64,000 nucleotides of DNA from Xenophilus aerolatus (GTDB taxonomy: Bacteria > Pseudomonadota > Gammaproteobacteria > Burkholderiales > Burkholderiaceae_C): NCBI GenBank assembly GCA_030418545.1, contig QAIB01000001.1, positions 496,001 to 560,000 on the forward strand, written 5' to 3'. A model generated the notes under the pieces. The model made no database searches, had not been told where the DNA came from, and saw only the letters and a program-made list of their open reading frames with translations. Shown piece by piece: positions 42,228-53,196 of the stretch. Each line of letters opens with the position of its first letter. Position 1 is the first letter of the stretch. The position numbers were made by a program, and so were the translations under genes.

Positions 42228-45200
42228 TTACCAACGCACCTTCACGCCCAGGCTGCCGTTGACGCCGCTCTTGGTGCGCGCGTCGCCGCCCGAGGCCCAC
42301 AGCTTGCCCAGCTCGCCGTACAGGCTCGTGCTCTGGCTCAGCTGCCAGGTCGCGCCCAGCGCCACCTCGCTGCTCGTGCCGCCCGTCCTCGTCAGGATCG
42401 GCGTGCTGGCCGCCGGGCCGATGAAGCTCGTGGTGTCCGTGCCGCTGCTGCGCTTGTAGACGTTCACACGTGCATAGGGCTGCAGGGTGCCCATGCCGGT
42501 CTGGAACTCGCCCTTGATGCGCACGCCGGCACGGGCCATCCATCCACCGTCGGTGTTCTGGTGCACCCAGGCGCCGGTGATGGAGGTGTCGTCCAGGCTC
42601 AGGCGCTGGTGCACCAGTTGCAGCTGGGGCTCGATGGTCCAGTTCGGGGCAATGGCGAAGGCCTGGCCCACCTCGATGGAGGCCAGCAGGCTGTCGCCCT
42701 TGCCGCTGCCGGAGAAGGCCAGCGTGGGGCTCGTCGTGTAGCGGTGGCGCCCGGCCTGCAGCACGCCGTCGACATACAGGCCCGAGTCGTTCTTCCAGGT
42801 GGCGTAGGCACCCAGGTACTGGCTTCGGAGGTCGTTGGAGCCGGCGGCGTAGTTCACCACACCACGGGCGAAGCCGGTGACGCTCATGTCGCCTTCGAGC
42901 TGGCCGACGTAGACGCCCGTGCGCCAGTTGGCGTTGGCCCACAGGTCGGTGCCGGCCTGGAAGCCGGTGAGGCGCCCGGAGCTGGTCGGGCTGACCGTGC
43001 CCGATTGCTGGATGTCGCGGTCGATGCTGATCACGCGGCCCCAGGCCTGGCGGTAGCCCTGCTCGAGGCTGGTGCTGTTGCTGCCCGTGCCGCCGTCGTC
43101 GCCCGTGCGCTGGTGCAGGTTGCCCAGCATGGCCAGGTTGGACTGGCGCAGCTGCTCGGGCAAGGCGGCGTACAGGGGGACGTCGGCGCGGTAGGTGGGG
43201 ATGGCCGGCGCGGCCGGTGCGGCCGGAGTGTTCGGGTTGGTGGGTGCGACGGGATCGGTGGGCACGACCGGTACGAGGTTGGTCAGGTAGCTGCCGGTGC
43301 TGGTCGTGTTGAGCCGATAGTCGTAGGCGCCGGCCGAGACGGGGGTCGCGAGCGTGAAGGCGCCAGCGCCGATGCTGCCGCCGTTCTCGGCCGTCACGAT
43401 CGCGATGCCGTTGCCCGTGGTCTGCGCGCCCAGGCCGCCGATGTTGGTGACGGCGATGCGCGTGCTCCCGCTGGCCACGGCGCTGGCGCCGCTGAGCACC
43501 AGGCGGTCGGTCGGGCTGCCGTCGTTGCCCACTGCCGTGGCCACCGCCAGCGTGCCGTTGTTGCCCACCCACGGGCCGGTGACGGTGAGCACCGTGCCGG
43601 GCGTGCTCCCCGCGAGGCTCACCGTGCCGGCATTGTTGACGGAGGCCAGGGTCTGGGAGTGGCCGGCCAGGTCCAGCGTCGCACCGGCCGCAATGGTGGT
43701 GGCACTGGCGGGTGCGAAGGCGTTGGCCACGCCTGCGCGCAGCGTGCCCTGCGCGACGGTGGTGCTGCCGGTGTAGGTGTTGTTGGCAGCGCCCAGGATC
43801 AGCGTGCCGGTGCCCGTCTTGGTGAGGTCGGCCGCGCCGCTGATGCCGCCCGTGAGGGTGGCCGTGTTGGCACCGGTGTCGAAAGTCGGGTCGACAGTGC
43901 CCGTCATCGTGATCGGGTTGGCGATCGTCAGGTTGTCGGCCGCGAAGGCCAGCGTGGTGCCGTCGTCCATCGCCAGGCCACCGGTGCCCAGGGCGCTGTT
44001 GTTGCCCACGGCCAGGGTGCCGCCCTTGAGGGCCGTGCCGCCGGTGTACGTGTTGGCGCCCGAGAGGGTCAGCGTGCCGGGGCCGGTCTTCTCCAGCCGG
44101 CCTAGCCCCTGGCCCTGCTGGGTCGCCGCGGCGCCATCGCCGATGGTGCCACTGAAGCTGCCCTGGCCGACGACGAGCTTGCCGTTGCCCAGGCCGATCG
44201 TGCCGTGGCCCTGCAGTGCGCCGACGGTTTCCACCTGCGCCAGGCTGGCCATGAACCCCAGCATCGAGAAGCCTTCGACGGGGAAGGGCAAGTCGGTGCG
44301 GCCCTGGCTGTTGACGGTGAGCGTCGCGGTGTCGGCGATCTGCTCGTTCCCCGCGCTGCCCACGGCACTGTTGCCTAGGATCGTCAGGTCGCCCGAGATG
44401 GCCACGGCATTCTGCTTTCTCAGGCCCACGATGGCGTTGCCCTGCACGGTCGTGACGCCGGTGTAGCTGTTGGAGGCGGTGCCGGCGAGGTCCAGCTCGG
44501 CCCAGGTGCCGGCCTTGGTGCTGGCATCGATCGTCAGGCCATGGTTGCCGCTGACGGCGCCGGACCATTCCGATTGGCCAGGGCCTGTCAGCGTGACCGT
44601 TGGCGTGGCGTTCAAGCTCACCGGCCCACGCATGTCGAAGCCCGGCGCCAGGCGGAAGCTGGCGTTGATGGCCATCGCGTTGTCGACGTCGACGTTGCTG
44701 CCCAGCGTGCCGCCGTTGATCGTCAACGTGCCGGCGCCGAAGGCGCCTGCACTGTTGCCCACCAGCGTGCCGCTGTTGAGCACCGTGCCGCCGGCATGGC
44801 TGTTCTTGCCCGAGAGCGTGAGCGTGCCCGTGCCCTCCTTGATCAGGCGGCCGGCCGCACCCGAGATCTCGCCGTCGAAGCTGCTGCTGGCATTGCCTGC
44901 GCCGATCGTCAGGTCGCCGCCGCCCATGGCGACGCCGCCGCTGCCGGCGACCGACGCGATCGACTGGTCGAACCCTGCGAGATCCAGCGCGGCACCGCTG
45001 GCAATGGTGAAAGCCGACGTGCCGGCGAGCGCATTGTTCGCGCCCGCGGCCAGCGTGCCCTGATTGACCGCCGTGGTGCCGGTGTAGCTGCCGGTCCCGC
45101 TCAGCGTGAAGGTCCCGGTGCCTTCCTTGACGAGACCGCCCGCGCCCGAGATCGAGCCCGCGAAGGTGGTGCTGGTGCCGTCCAGGCCGGTGGTCAGCGT

Positions 45201-47081
45201 GCCTTTGCCCAGGGTCACGCTCCCGTTGCCACCCAACGAGCCGATGCCGAGGCTGAAGCTGCTCAGGTCCAGCGTCGCGCCGCTCGCCACGCGCACGGCA
45301 GTGGTCGCCGGCAAGGCGCCCCTGCTGCCGGCGCGCAGGGTGCCGGCATCGATGCGCGTGGCGCCGCTGTAGGTGTTGGTGCCGGCGAGCACCTGGACAT
45401 TGCCGGCCCCCTGGACCAGGCCCCCCGTGCCCGAGATGTCGCCGCCGAAGACGGCGAGGCCACTGGTCTTGCTCGACAGCGTGAGCGTTCCCGCGCCGAG
45501 CGCGACGGTGCCGCTGCCAGTCAGCGCACCGATGGTCTGGTCGAAGCCGTTGAGCGCGAGCTGCCCGGCCGGCCCAACGCTGACGTTCGAGTGGTCGCCG
45601 AACACATTCTTGGCACCGGCCGCGAGCGTGCCCGCCGTCACGCTGGTCGAGCCGGTGTAGGTGTTGGCGCCCGACAAGGTCACCGTGCCGCTGCCGCCTT
45701 GCACCAGATTGCCGGCCCCGCCGATGGCCCCCGTTTGGGCGAGGCTGCCGGTGCGATCGAAGATGAGCGTGCCGTTGTTGACCACCGCGCCGCTGCCGAG
45801 CGCGCCGGTGGCACCGCCGTTGCCGACCTGCAACGTGCTGCCGGCGGTAATGATCGTGGCGCCACTGATCTTGTTGTCGCCTGTCAGCATGAGCACGCCG
45901 CTCCCTCGCTGCACCAGCGTGCCGCTGCCGCTCGCGACGCCGCTGTAGGTGGACGCGTCGCTGCGGTTGAAGACCAGCGACCCGACGGCCCCGACGGCCA
46001 CGTTGCCCGCGATCGCTCCGCTCGTGCCGCCATTGCCGACCTGCAAGGCGCCGGCCGTGACCGTGGTGCCGCCGGTGTGACTCGCCGTGCCGGTCAGCAC
46101 CGTGGTGCCGAAGCCGATCTGCGACAGCGTGCCGGCGCCGCTGATGGGGCCCTGGAGTGTGAAGCTGTTGCCGGCGCCCTGCTGGCCGACGATGCTGCCG
46201 TTGGCGCCGACGACGATGCCGCCTGCGGCCGCGATCGACCCGCTGCCCGTGAGCTGCAGCTCACCCTTGCCGCCGGCACCCGGCGTGCCGCCGGTGGCGT
46301 TGGTGGCAGCGCCGCCGACCGGCCCGCCGATCACCAGGGTGCCCGCCTGCACGGTGGCGCCGCCGCCCACCTGCAGGATGCCGTCGCCGCCTTGCCCGCC
46401 GGCGCCCCCCGAGGTGCTGGCCACACCGGTCGTCCCCGCGCCGGCACCGCCGCCCGCGCCGCCCACCCGCAGTTCACCGGTGACCGTGAGGGCACCGCCG
46501 CCGGTGACGGAGAGGGTCGCGTCGGCGCCCCGATTGCCTGTGGCGCCGGGCGTGGTGCCGTAGGCGCCACCGCCCCCGCTGCCGCTGCCACCGATGTAAA
46601 CCGCGCTCGCGCTCAGTGCGCCGTTCAGGACCGAGCCGGACGGCTGCTCCACGTCCGCCGCGATGGCGTTGCCGCCGTTGCCGAAGAGGCTGCCCCCGCC
46701 GCCGGCGCCCGTGCCCCCGCCATCGCCGCCGACGGTGTCGGAGCCGAAGGTGCTGGTGCTGGAGGCACCCCCGCCGCCGCCGCCGATGCCGCCGGCGCCG
46801 CCGCCGTACAGGGTCGGGCTGCCCGGAGTGACGAGGCTGGCCCCGCTGCTGCCGTACTGATAGGCCTGGGCCCAGCCGACGGCCGGAGCGCACGCGGCTG
46901 CCGCGGCGAGCGCGCACGGTGCGAGCGCAACGCCCCACATGCGCCGTGACGCCTGGCCCGGATCACCCTGCCGCAGCGCACTGCCCGTGCGTGCGCCTGC
47001 CGCCGTTGCGCGCGTGAGTTCCGAGACGACCTGGTGCAGGCCTCGGGCGGGGTTGAAGATGGTTCGGTGGACGCGGTTCAC
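42228..47081 (-). CDS. Type V autotransporter with extended signal peptide
   Basis: This 1617-residue protein would cross the inner membrane by Sec and export its passenger through its own beta-barrel. The start is the GTG at 47081, chosen because GGAGGAG lies five bases upstream and because it begins the extended signal region NRVHRTIFNPARGLHQVVSELTRA. A hydrophobic core ends near GWAQA. A Gly-rich stretch follows, then at least nine autotransporter-associated repeats of the form LTLSGANTYTGGT..TAGTLAAG (about residues 300-1200). A Pro-rich linker leads to the barrel (about 1330-1617), which begins WGRVISIDRD and ends VKVRW with a terminal aromatic residue. Adhesion or aggregation is the usual role. 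Confidence 0.93.
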   Translation of the reverse strand: MNRVHRTIFNPARGLHQVVSELTRATAAGARTGSALRQGDPGQASRRMWGVALAPCALAAAAACAPAVGWAQAYQYGSSGASLVTPGSPTLYGGGAGGIGGGGGGASSTSTFGSDTVGGDGGGTGAGGGGSLFGNGGNAIAADVEQPSGSVLNGALSASAVYIGGSGSGGGGAYGTTPGATGNRGADATLSVTGGGALTVTGELRVGGAGGGAGAGTTGVASTSGGAGGQGGDGILQVGGGATVQAGTLVIGGPVGGAATNATGGTPGAGGKGELQLTGSGSIAAAGGIVVGANGSIVGQQGAGNSFTLQGPISGAGTLSQIGFGTTVLTGTASHTGGTTVTAGALQVGNGGTSGAIAGNVAVGAVGSLVFNRSDASTYSGVASGSGTLVQRGSGVLMLTGDNKISGATIITAGSTLQVGNGGATGALGSGAVVNNGTLIFDRTGSLAQTGAIGGAGNLVQGGSGTVTLSGANTYTGSTSVTAGTLAAGAKNVFGDHSNVSVGPAGQLALNGFDQTIGALTGSGTVALGAGTLTLSSKTSGLAVFGGDISGTGGLVQGAGNVQVLAGTNTYSGATRIDAGTLRAGSRGALPATTAVRVASGATLDLSSFSLGIGSLGGNGSVTLGKGTLTTGLDGTSTTFAGSISGAGGLVKEGTGTFTLSGTGSYTGTTAVNQGTLAAGANNALAGTSAFTIASGAALDLAGFDQSIASVAGSGGVAMGGGDLTIGAGNASSSFDGEISGAAGRLIKEGTGTLTLSGKNSHAGGTVLNSGTLVGNSAGAFGAGTLTINGGTLGSNVDVDNAMAINASFRLAPGFDMRGPVSLNATPTVTLTGPGQSEWSGAVSGNHGLTIDASTKAGTWAELDLAGTASNSYTGVTTVQGNAIVGLRKQNAVAISGDLTILGNSAVGSAGNEQIADTATLTVNSQGRTDLPFPVEGFSMLGFMASLAQVETVGALQGHGTIGLGNGKLVVGQGSFSGTIGDGAAATQQGQGLGRLEKTGPGTLTLSGANTYTGGTALKGGTLAVGNNSALGTGGLAMDDGTTLAFAADNLTIANPITMTGTVDPTFDTGANTATLTGGISGAADLTKTGTGTLILGAANNTYTGSTTVAQGTLRAGVANAFAPASATTIAAGATLDLAGHSQTLASVNNAGTVSLAGSTPGTVLTVTGPWVGNNGTLAVATAVGNDGSPTDRLVLSGASAVASGSTRIAVTNIGGLGAQTTGNGIAIVTAENGGSIGAGAFTLATPVSAGAYDYRLNTTSTGSYLTNLVPVVPTDPVAPTNPNTPAAPAAPAIPTYRADVPLYAALPEQLRQSNLAMLGNLHQRTGDDGGTGSNSTSLEQGYRQAWGRVISIDRDIQQSGTVSPTSSGRLTGFQAGTDLWANANWRTGVYVGQLEGDMSVTGFARGVVNYAAGSNDLRSQYLGAYATWKNDSGLYVDGVLQAGRHRYTTSPTLAFSGSGKGDSLLASIEVGQAFAIAPNWTIEPQLQLVHQRLSLDDTSITGAWVHQNTDGGWMARAGVRIKGEFQTGMGTLQPYARVNVYKRSSGTDTTSFIGPAASTPILTRTGGTSSEVALGATWQLSQSTSLYGELGKLWASGGDARTKSGVNGSLGVKVRW

Positions 47082-47295
47082 GAGGTCTCCTCCGCGCACA
47101 GGCGGCCGGTGGGACGCGATGACGCGTCCACATTTATAAACATATGTAACTCAATGTTATCGCATGCCGGCTGTTGGGGCTCCGATGCGCAGCGCGGGGC
47201 CTCCGGTGCGCCGGCATTGATGGCTGGCGTCAGCGGGCCACCGGCCAGCCGGCGCGCTGCGGATGTCGGCCCGCGACAACCGCCGCTGCGGCGCC

Positions 47296-47616
47296 TCAGG
47301 CCGCGCTGGTGAGCTTCAGCCCGAGGATCCCCGCCACGATCAGCGCGACGCATCCCAGGCGCGCGGCCGTCGCCGGCTCGTGGAAGAGCACGATGCCCAG
47401 TACCACGGTGCCGACGGCGCCGATGCCGGTCCACACCGCGTAGGCGGTGCCGACGGGCAGGGTCTTCATGGCCCAGCCCAGCAGCACGACGCTGAGCACC
47501 ATCGCGAGCACGGTGCCCACCGAGGGCCACAGCCGCGTGAAGCCTTCGGTGTATTTCAGGCCGATGGCCCAGCCGGTCTCGAGCAGGCCGGCGATGAAAA
47601 GGACGGTCCAGGCCAT
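47296..47616 (-). CDS. sugE: SMR-family transporter, SugE/Gdx-like
   Basis: This is a four-helix small multidrug-resistance family protein of 106 residues, the normal length. The central Glu is in [16 protein letters not shown] (Glu13), and the [20 protein letters not shown] segment is present. The Gly-Leu-Lys-Tyr-Thr after Glu13 is the signature of the SugE/Gdx branch, which exports guanidinium, rather than of EmrE. The upstream region holds a hairpin repeat (47696-47746), but no guanidine riboswitch that I can recognise. Confidence 0.92.
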   Translation of the reverse strand: MAWTVLFIAGLLETGWAIGLKYTEGFTRLWPSVGTVLAMVLSVVLLGWAMKTLPVGTAYAVWTGIGAVGTVVLGIVLFHEPATAARLGCVALIVAGILGLKLTSAA

Positions 47617-47695
47617 GTGCAGTCTCCTGTCAGGACGGGGACCGCCCCCCGGTCGATCGACGATGTGCAGCGCTGCGGGATCGCCCTGGCCGATC

Positions 47696-47746
47696 TGCTA
47701 CGGAAACGATAGCGGCTCGCGCATGCTGGGCGAGCGCTGCAGGGCA
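47696..47746. repeat. Dispersed hairpin repeat, copy E
   Basis: TGCTACGGAAACGATAGC, then GGCTCGCGCATGCTGGGCGAGC and GCTGCAGGGCA. It lies upstream of the SMR gene, between it and the Bcr/CflA gene. Confidence 0.68.
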
Positions 47747-47846
47747 ATTTAATGTGTGAAGCCACGCCTGCGCGGGCGCGACTTTGCATGGCCCTGCCCG
47801 GTGCAGGCCCGCTCGGCCGGGCGCTTGACGCGCGCCGCTGTGCAGC

Positions 47847-49079
47847 TCAGGCCACCTCGGCGGCGCGCCCGATCTCGGGCCAGCGCCGGTGCAGCCACGC
47901 CCACGCCACCAGGCCGACGCCCATCATCAGCAGCGAGGTCAGCGCCAGGCCGAGCGGCGAGTGCATCACCAGCGGTGCAATGGCGCCGGCCACGATGCCG
48001 TTGGCCGTCGAGCCGATCACGGCCTGCAGCGACGAGGCCATGCCGCGTCGCGCGGGGTGCAGGTCGAGCACCAGCAGCGTGACCACCGGGACCATGAGCG
48101 CCCAGCCGAAGGCGAACACCGCGATGGGCCACAAGGCCCACAGCGGATGCGGCTCGAAGAACGCGTTGGCCGCCACGTTGACCAGCGAGGTCAGCAGCAT
48201 GATGAAGAAGCCGTCGCGGATCTGCCGCTTGGGCGCCACCTTGCCCGCCTTGCGCCCGCTGGCCCACGCGCCGCCCATGATGCCGGCGATGGTGAGCAGG
48301 AAGAACCAGAAGAACTGCGTGGGCGCGAGCTTGAGGTGGTCGCCCAGGAAGGCCGGGGCCGACAGCACGTACAGGAACATGCCGTTGAAGGGCACGCCGC
48401 TGGCCAGCGCAAGCAGCAGGAAGCGCGGGTCCGAGCACAGCTGCCAGTAGCCGCGCATCAGGTCGCGCGCGCGAAAAGGCTGGCGCTGGGTCGCATGCAG
48501 CGTCTCGGGCAGCAGCTTGAAGTTGGCCACGAACAGCACCACGCCCACGCCGACCAGGAACCAGAAGATGCTGTGCCAGCCCAGGTGCACGAAGAGGAAG
48601 CCGCCCACGATGGGCGCGATGGCCGGTGCGATGCCGAAGTAGATCGTCACCTGGCTCATCACCTTCTGCGCCTCGGCCGGCGGGAACATGTCGCGGATCA
48701 CCGCGCGCGACACCACGATGCCGGCACCGGTCGACAGCCCTTGCAGCGCGCGGAAGAAGACGAGCTGCCCGATGGTCTGCGACAGCGCGCAGCCCAGCGA
48801 GGCCAGCGTGAACACGGCGATGCCCACCAGCACGACCGGGCGGCGCCCGAAGCTGTCCGACAGCGCGCCGTGGAACAGATTCATGAAGGCGAAGCCGAAG
48901 AGGTAGGCCGACAGCGTCTGTTGCATTTCCACCGGCGTCGCGCCGATCGATGCCTGGATGCCCGAGAAGGCCGGGATGTAGGTGTCGATCGAGAAGGGGC
49001 CCAGCATGCCCAGCACCGCGAGCAGGGCGGCGAGGGCCCAGCGCGGGCTCTGCCAGAGTTTGGCGGCGTCGGGGTTCAT
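47847..49079 (-). CDS. Bcr/CflA-family MFS drug exporter
   Basis: This is a 12-helix major facilitator of 410 residues in the inner membrane. The motif after helix 2, HGALSDSFGRRPVVLVG, is the MFS signature A, and the N-terminus LLAVLGMLGPFSIDTYIPAF with FRALQGLSTGAGIVVSRAVIRDMF is typical of Bcr/CflA exporters (bicyclomycin, chloramphenicol). The ATG at 49079 is chosen by family pattern; the open frame upstream overlaps the divergent gene. No regulator is adjacent. Confidence 0.92.
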   Translation of the reverse strand: MNPDAAKLWQSPRWALAALLAVLGMLGPFSIDTYIPAFSGIQASIGATPVEMQQTLSAYLFGFAFMNLFHGALSDSFGRRPVVLVGIAVFTLASLGCALSQTIGQLVFFRALQGLSTGAGIVVSRAVIRDMFPPAEAQKVMSQVTIYFGIAPAIAPIVGGFLFVHLGWHSIFWFLVGVGVVLFVANFKLLPETLHATQRQPFRARDLMRGYWQLCSDPRFLLLALASGVPFNGMFLYVLSAPAFLGDHLKLAPTQFFWFFLLTIAGIMGGAWASGRKAGKVAPKRQIRDGFFIMLLTSLVNVAANAFFEPHPLWALWPIAVFAFGWALMVPVVTLLVLDLHPARRGMASSLQAVIGSTANGIVAGAIAPLVMHSPLGLALTSLLMMGVGLVAWAWLHRRWPEIGRAAEVA

Positions 49080-49184
49080 GGGGAGGTCCGGGCGAAAAGG
49101 TCGTGAGCCTAGCAGAGCGTTGCGTCGCGCCCTGTCGTCCGGGCGGCCTCTTACACTTTCGCGCTTTGACGAACGGAGGGGAAC

Positions 49185-50361
49185 GTGGAGCACCTGTCGA
49201 TCACGAATGGCGAGCTGTGGCTGCGCCGCGGCGCGAGCGGCGACCGGCAGATCGAATCCACCTTCGCGCGCGAGATGCTGCAGCGCGAGGCCGACAGCCG
49301 CCGCACCACGTCCCTGGAAGCATGCCGAGCGCGAGGGCGGCGGCAGCGGCATGCTGTCGGGTGCGTCGCTGTGGGGCCGCGGCGGGGCCGGCGGCGCGCT
49401 GGCGCCCGCGCGCTTTCACTACGCCTGCCGTGGTGCGGACGCGAACACGCTGTACTACGTGCTGAGCGTGGGACGCAGCGTCGGGCTGTTCCGCTACCTG
49501 CTCGACGAGCAGCGGGAGCTGCGCCTGTTCCATCGGCAGCAGGTGCCGGTGCTGGGCATGGCCTACGTGCCGCAGGCCGGCCACATCGTGCTGGCGATGG
49601 GGCAACCCGACGGCACGGCGCAGCTCGAGGTCTTCGACGAGGACGGCAACGCCAAGGGCGCGATCACCGGCGGCGACAGCCTGGACGCCGCACCCGCGAC
49701 CATGCCCGGCGCAGCTTCGACGCTCGTCTACCAGTCGTATGGCGTGGCCCGCCATCCGGAGAGCGGCGCCGTGGTCGCCATGGCGCATTCGACCGTGCAC
49801 TGGCTGGACTACCGCGCGGGCCAGATGGACAGCCTGCTCGACGACCCGGCGCACGACTTCATCGCGCCGCGCATCGCGGCCGACGGCACGCTCTATGCCA
49901 TCCGCCGGCCGGTCGAGCGGCCGGCGCACGAGCAGGCCGGCTCGGCCGTGAAGGACGCGCTGCTCATGCCGCTGCGGCTGGGCAAGGCGGTGTTCGGGTA
50001 CCTCAACTTCTTCTCGATGATCTACGGCAAGGAACCGCTGCGCTCGGCGGGCGGACCCCGTGCACCGGAACTCGACCAGGACCTGGGCAAGCTCTGGCTG
50101 CACGGCCGCATGATCGAGCTGTCGAAGGTGCGCACCGATCCGCAGTACGCCGGCAACCTCGTGCCGGGTTCGTGGCAGCTCATCGCGCAGGAGGGTCGCC
50201 GCGCGAGCTCGCGCGTGATCGCCTCGCACGTCGCGCATTTCGACCTGGCGGCCGACGGCACCGTGCTCTACAGCAATGGCTACGACGTGCTGGCCTGGGC
50301 GAACGGGCAGACGCGATCGCTGGGCCGGCAAGAGCTCGTCGAGGGGCTCACGGCCCTTTGA
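49185..50361 (+). pseudogene. Hypothetical protein gene broken by a one-base insertion
   Basis: The gene starts at GTG 49185 with GGAGGGG four bases upstream and reads MEHLSITNGELWLRRG...RRTTS. It then goes out of frame at the CCC run 49312-49314. If one C is removed, the frame continues as WKHAEREGGGSGMLSG and runs through to the TGA at 50361, giving about 391 residues. The C-terminal part is beta-rich with spaced VLAMGQPDGTAQLEVF and YAIRRPVERPAH, a little like a propeller, and a hydrophobic loop (GKAVFGYLNFFSMIYG). I do not recognise the family. Whether the extra C is a real mutation or a read error cannot be told here. Confidence 0.7.
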
Positions 50362-50416
50362 ATCGCATCGGCCCTCATCGGCCACGCGCCGCCAGGTGTC
50401 GACCCGGCCCGACAAA

Positions 50417-50446
50417 GAAAAAGCGCCCCGAGGGGCGCTTTTTTTT
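50417..50446. terminator. Two-way terminator between the frameshifted gene and rpoD
   Basis: AAGCGCCCC-GA-GGGGCGCTT is a perfect 9-base stem with a run of T on the plus side and a run of A on the other side, so it can end transcripts from both convergent genes. Confidence 0.9.
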
Positions 50447-50469
50447 GGGTGCCGCAACGCAGCTGCGGG

Positions 50470-52842
<2,373 letters not shown>

Positions 52843-53196
52843 AAGACCTCATGAATCAAGAACGACGGACGAGCGGAAACACAGGCGCCAATGGCGAAAG
52901 CCCGGCGCGGGGCAGACGGAAATCGATAGCCGGAAGGCTCCTGGCAGGCAAAAAGCTGCAAGGCGTCTTCCGCGGCAAGATGTGCGGGCGAACATTTGGT
53001 GTGCGGTCCTTGCGGTGGTCCTTCCGCCCGGGGACGGAAGGGGCCCTGATCCTGCTGGTGGGATGCTGCATCCGTGCTTGGATGCCGGGCCGGCCCGGAG
53101 GTGCCGCTGTCGCTCTTGCCTGATTCGCGTGATGCGAAGCCTTACATTATACCGCGATGCCGCTTTTTCAAGCACCTGGTCGCCGCGCCGCGTCCA
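52843..53196. other. dnaG-rpoD intergenic region
   Basis: About 354 bases lie between the two genes. Apart from a candidate promoter at 53146-53174 for rpoD, the stretch holds CTTCCGCCCGGGGACGGAAG (a hairpin, about 53024-53043) and no credible gene. The long distance fits a long rpoD leader. Confidence 0.5.
53146..53174 (-). promoter_or_regulatory. Candidate rpoD promoter with perfect TATAAT
   Basis: On the minus strand a perfect -10 box TATAAT lies at 53146-53151. The best -35 match by sequence, TTGAAA (53166-53171), is only 14 bases away, shorter than usual; TGCTTG at 53169-53174 has correct spacing of 17 but a poor match. It points to rpoD. Such a perfect -10 box is rare in this GC-rich DNA. 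Confidence 0.5.

Noticed and set aside
42300-46900. Many open frames of 60-800 codons on the plus strand opposite the autotransporter
   Set aside because: They are low-complexity mirror images of Gly/Thr-rich repeats and lack start signals.
47110-47160. A specific -35/-10 pair for the autotransporter in the AT-rich zone with ACATATGT
   Set aside because: AT-rich boxes are there, but I found no pair with acceptable spacing, so no exact promoter is claimed.
47617-47755. Guanidine riboswitch upstream of the SugE-type gene
   Set aside because: I looked for the ykkC, mini-ykkC and ykkC-III core motifs and saw none; the hairpins present belong to the dispersed repeat.
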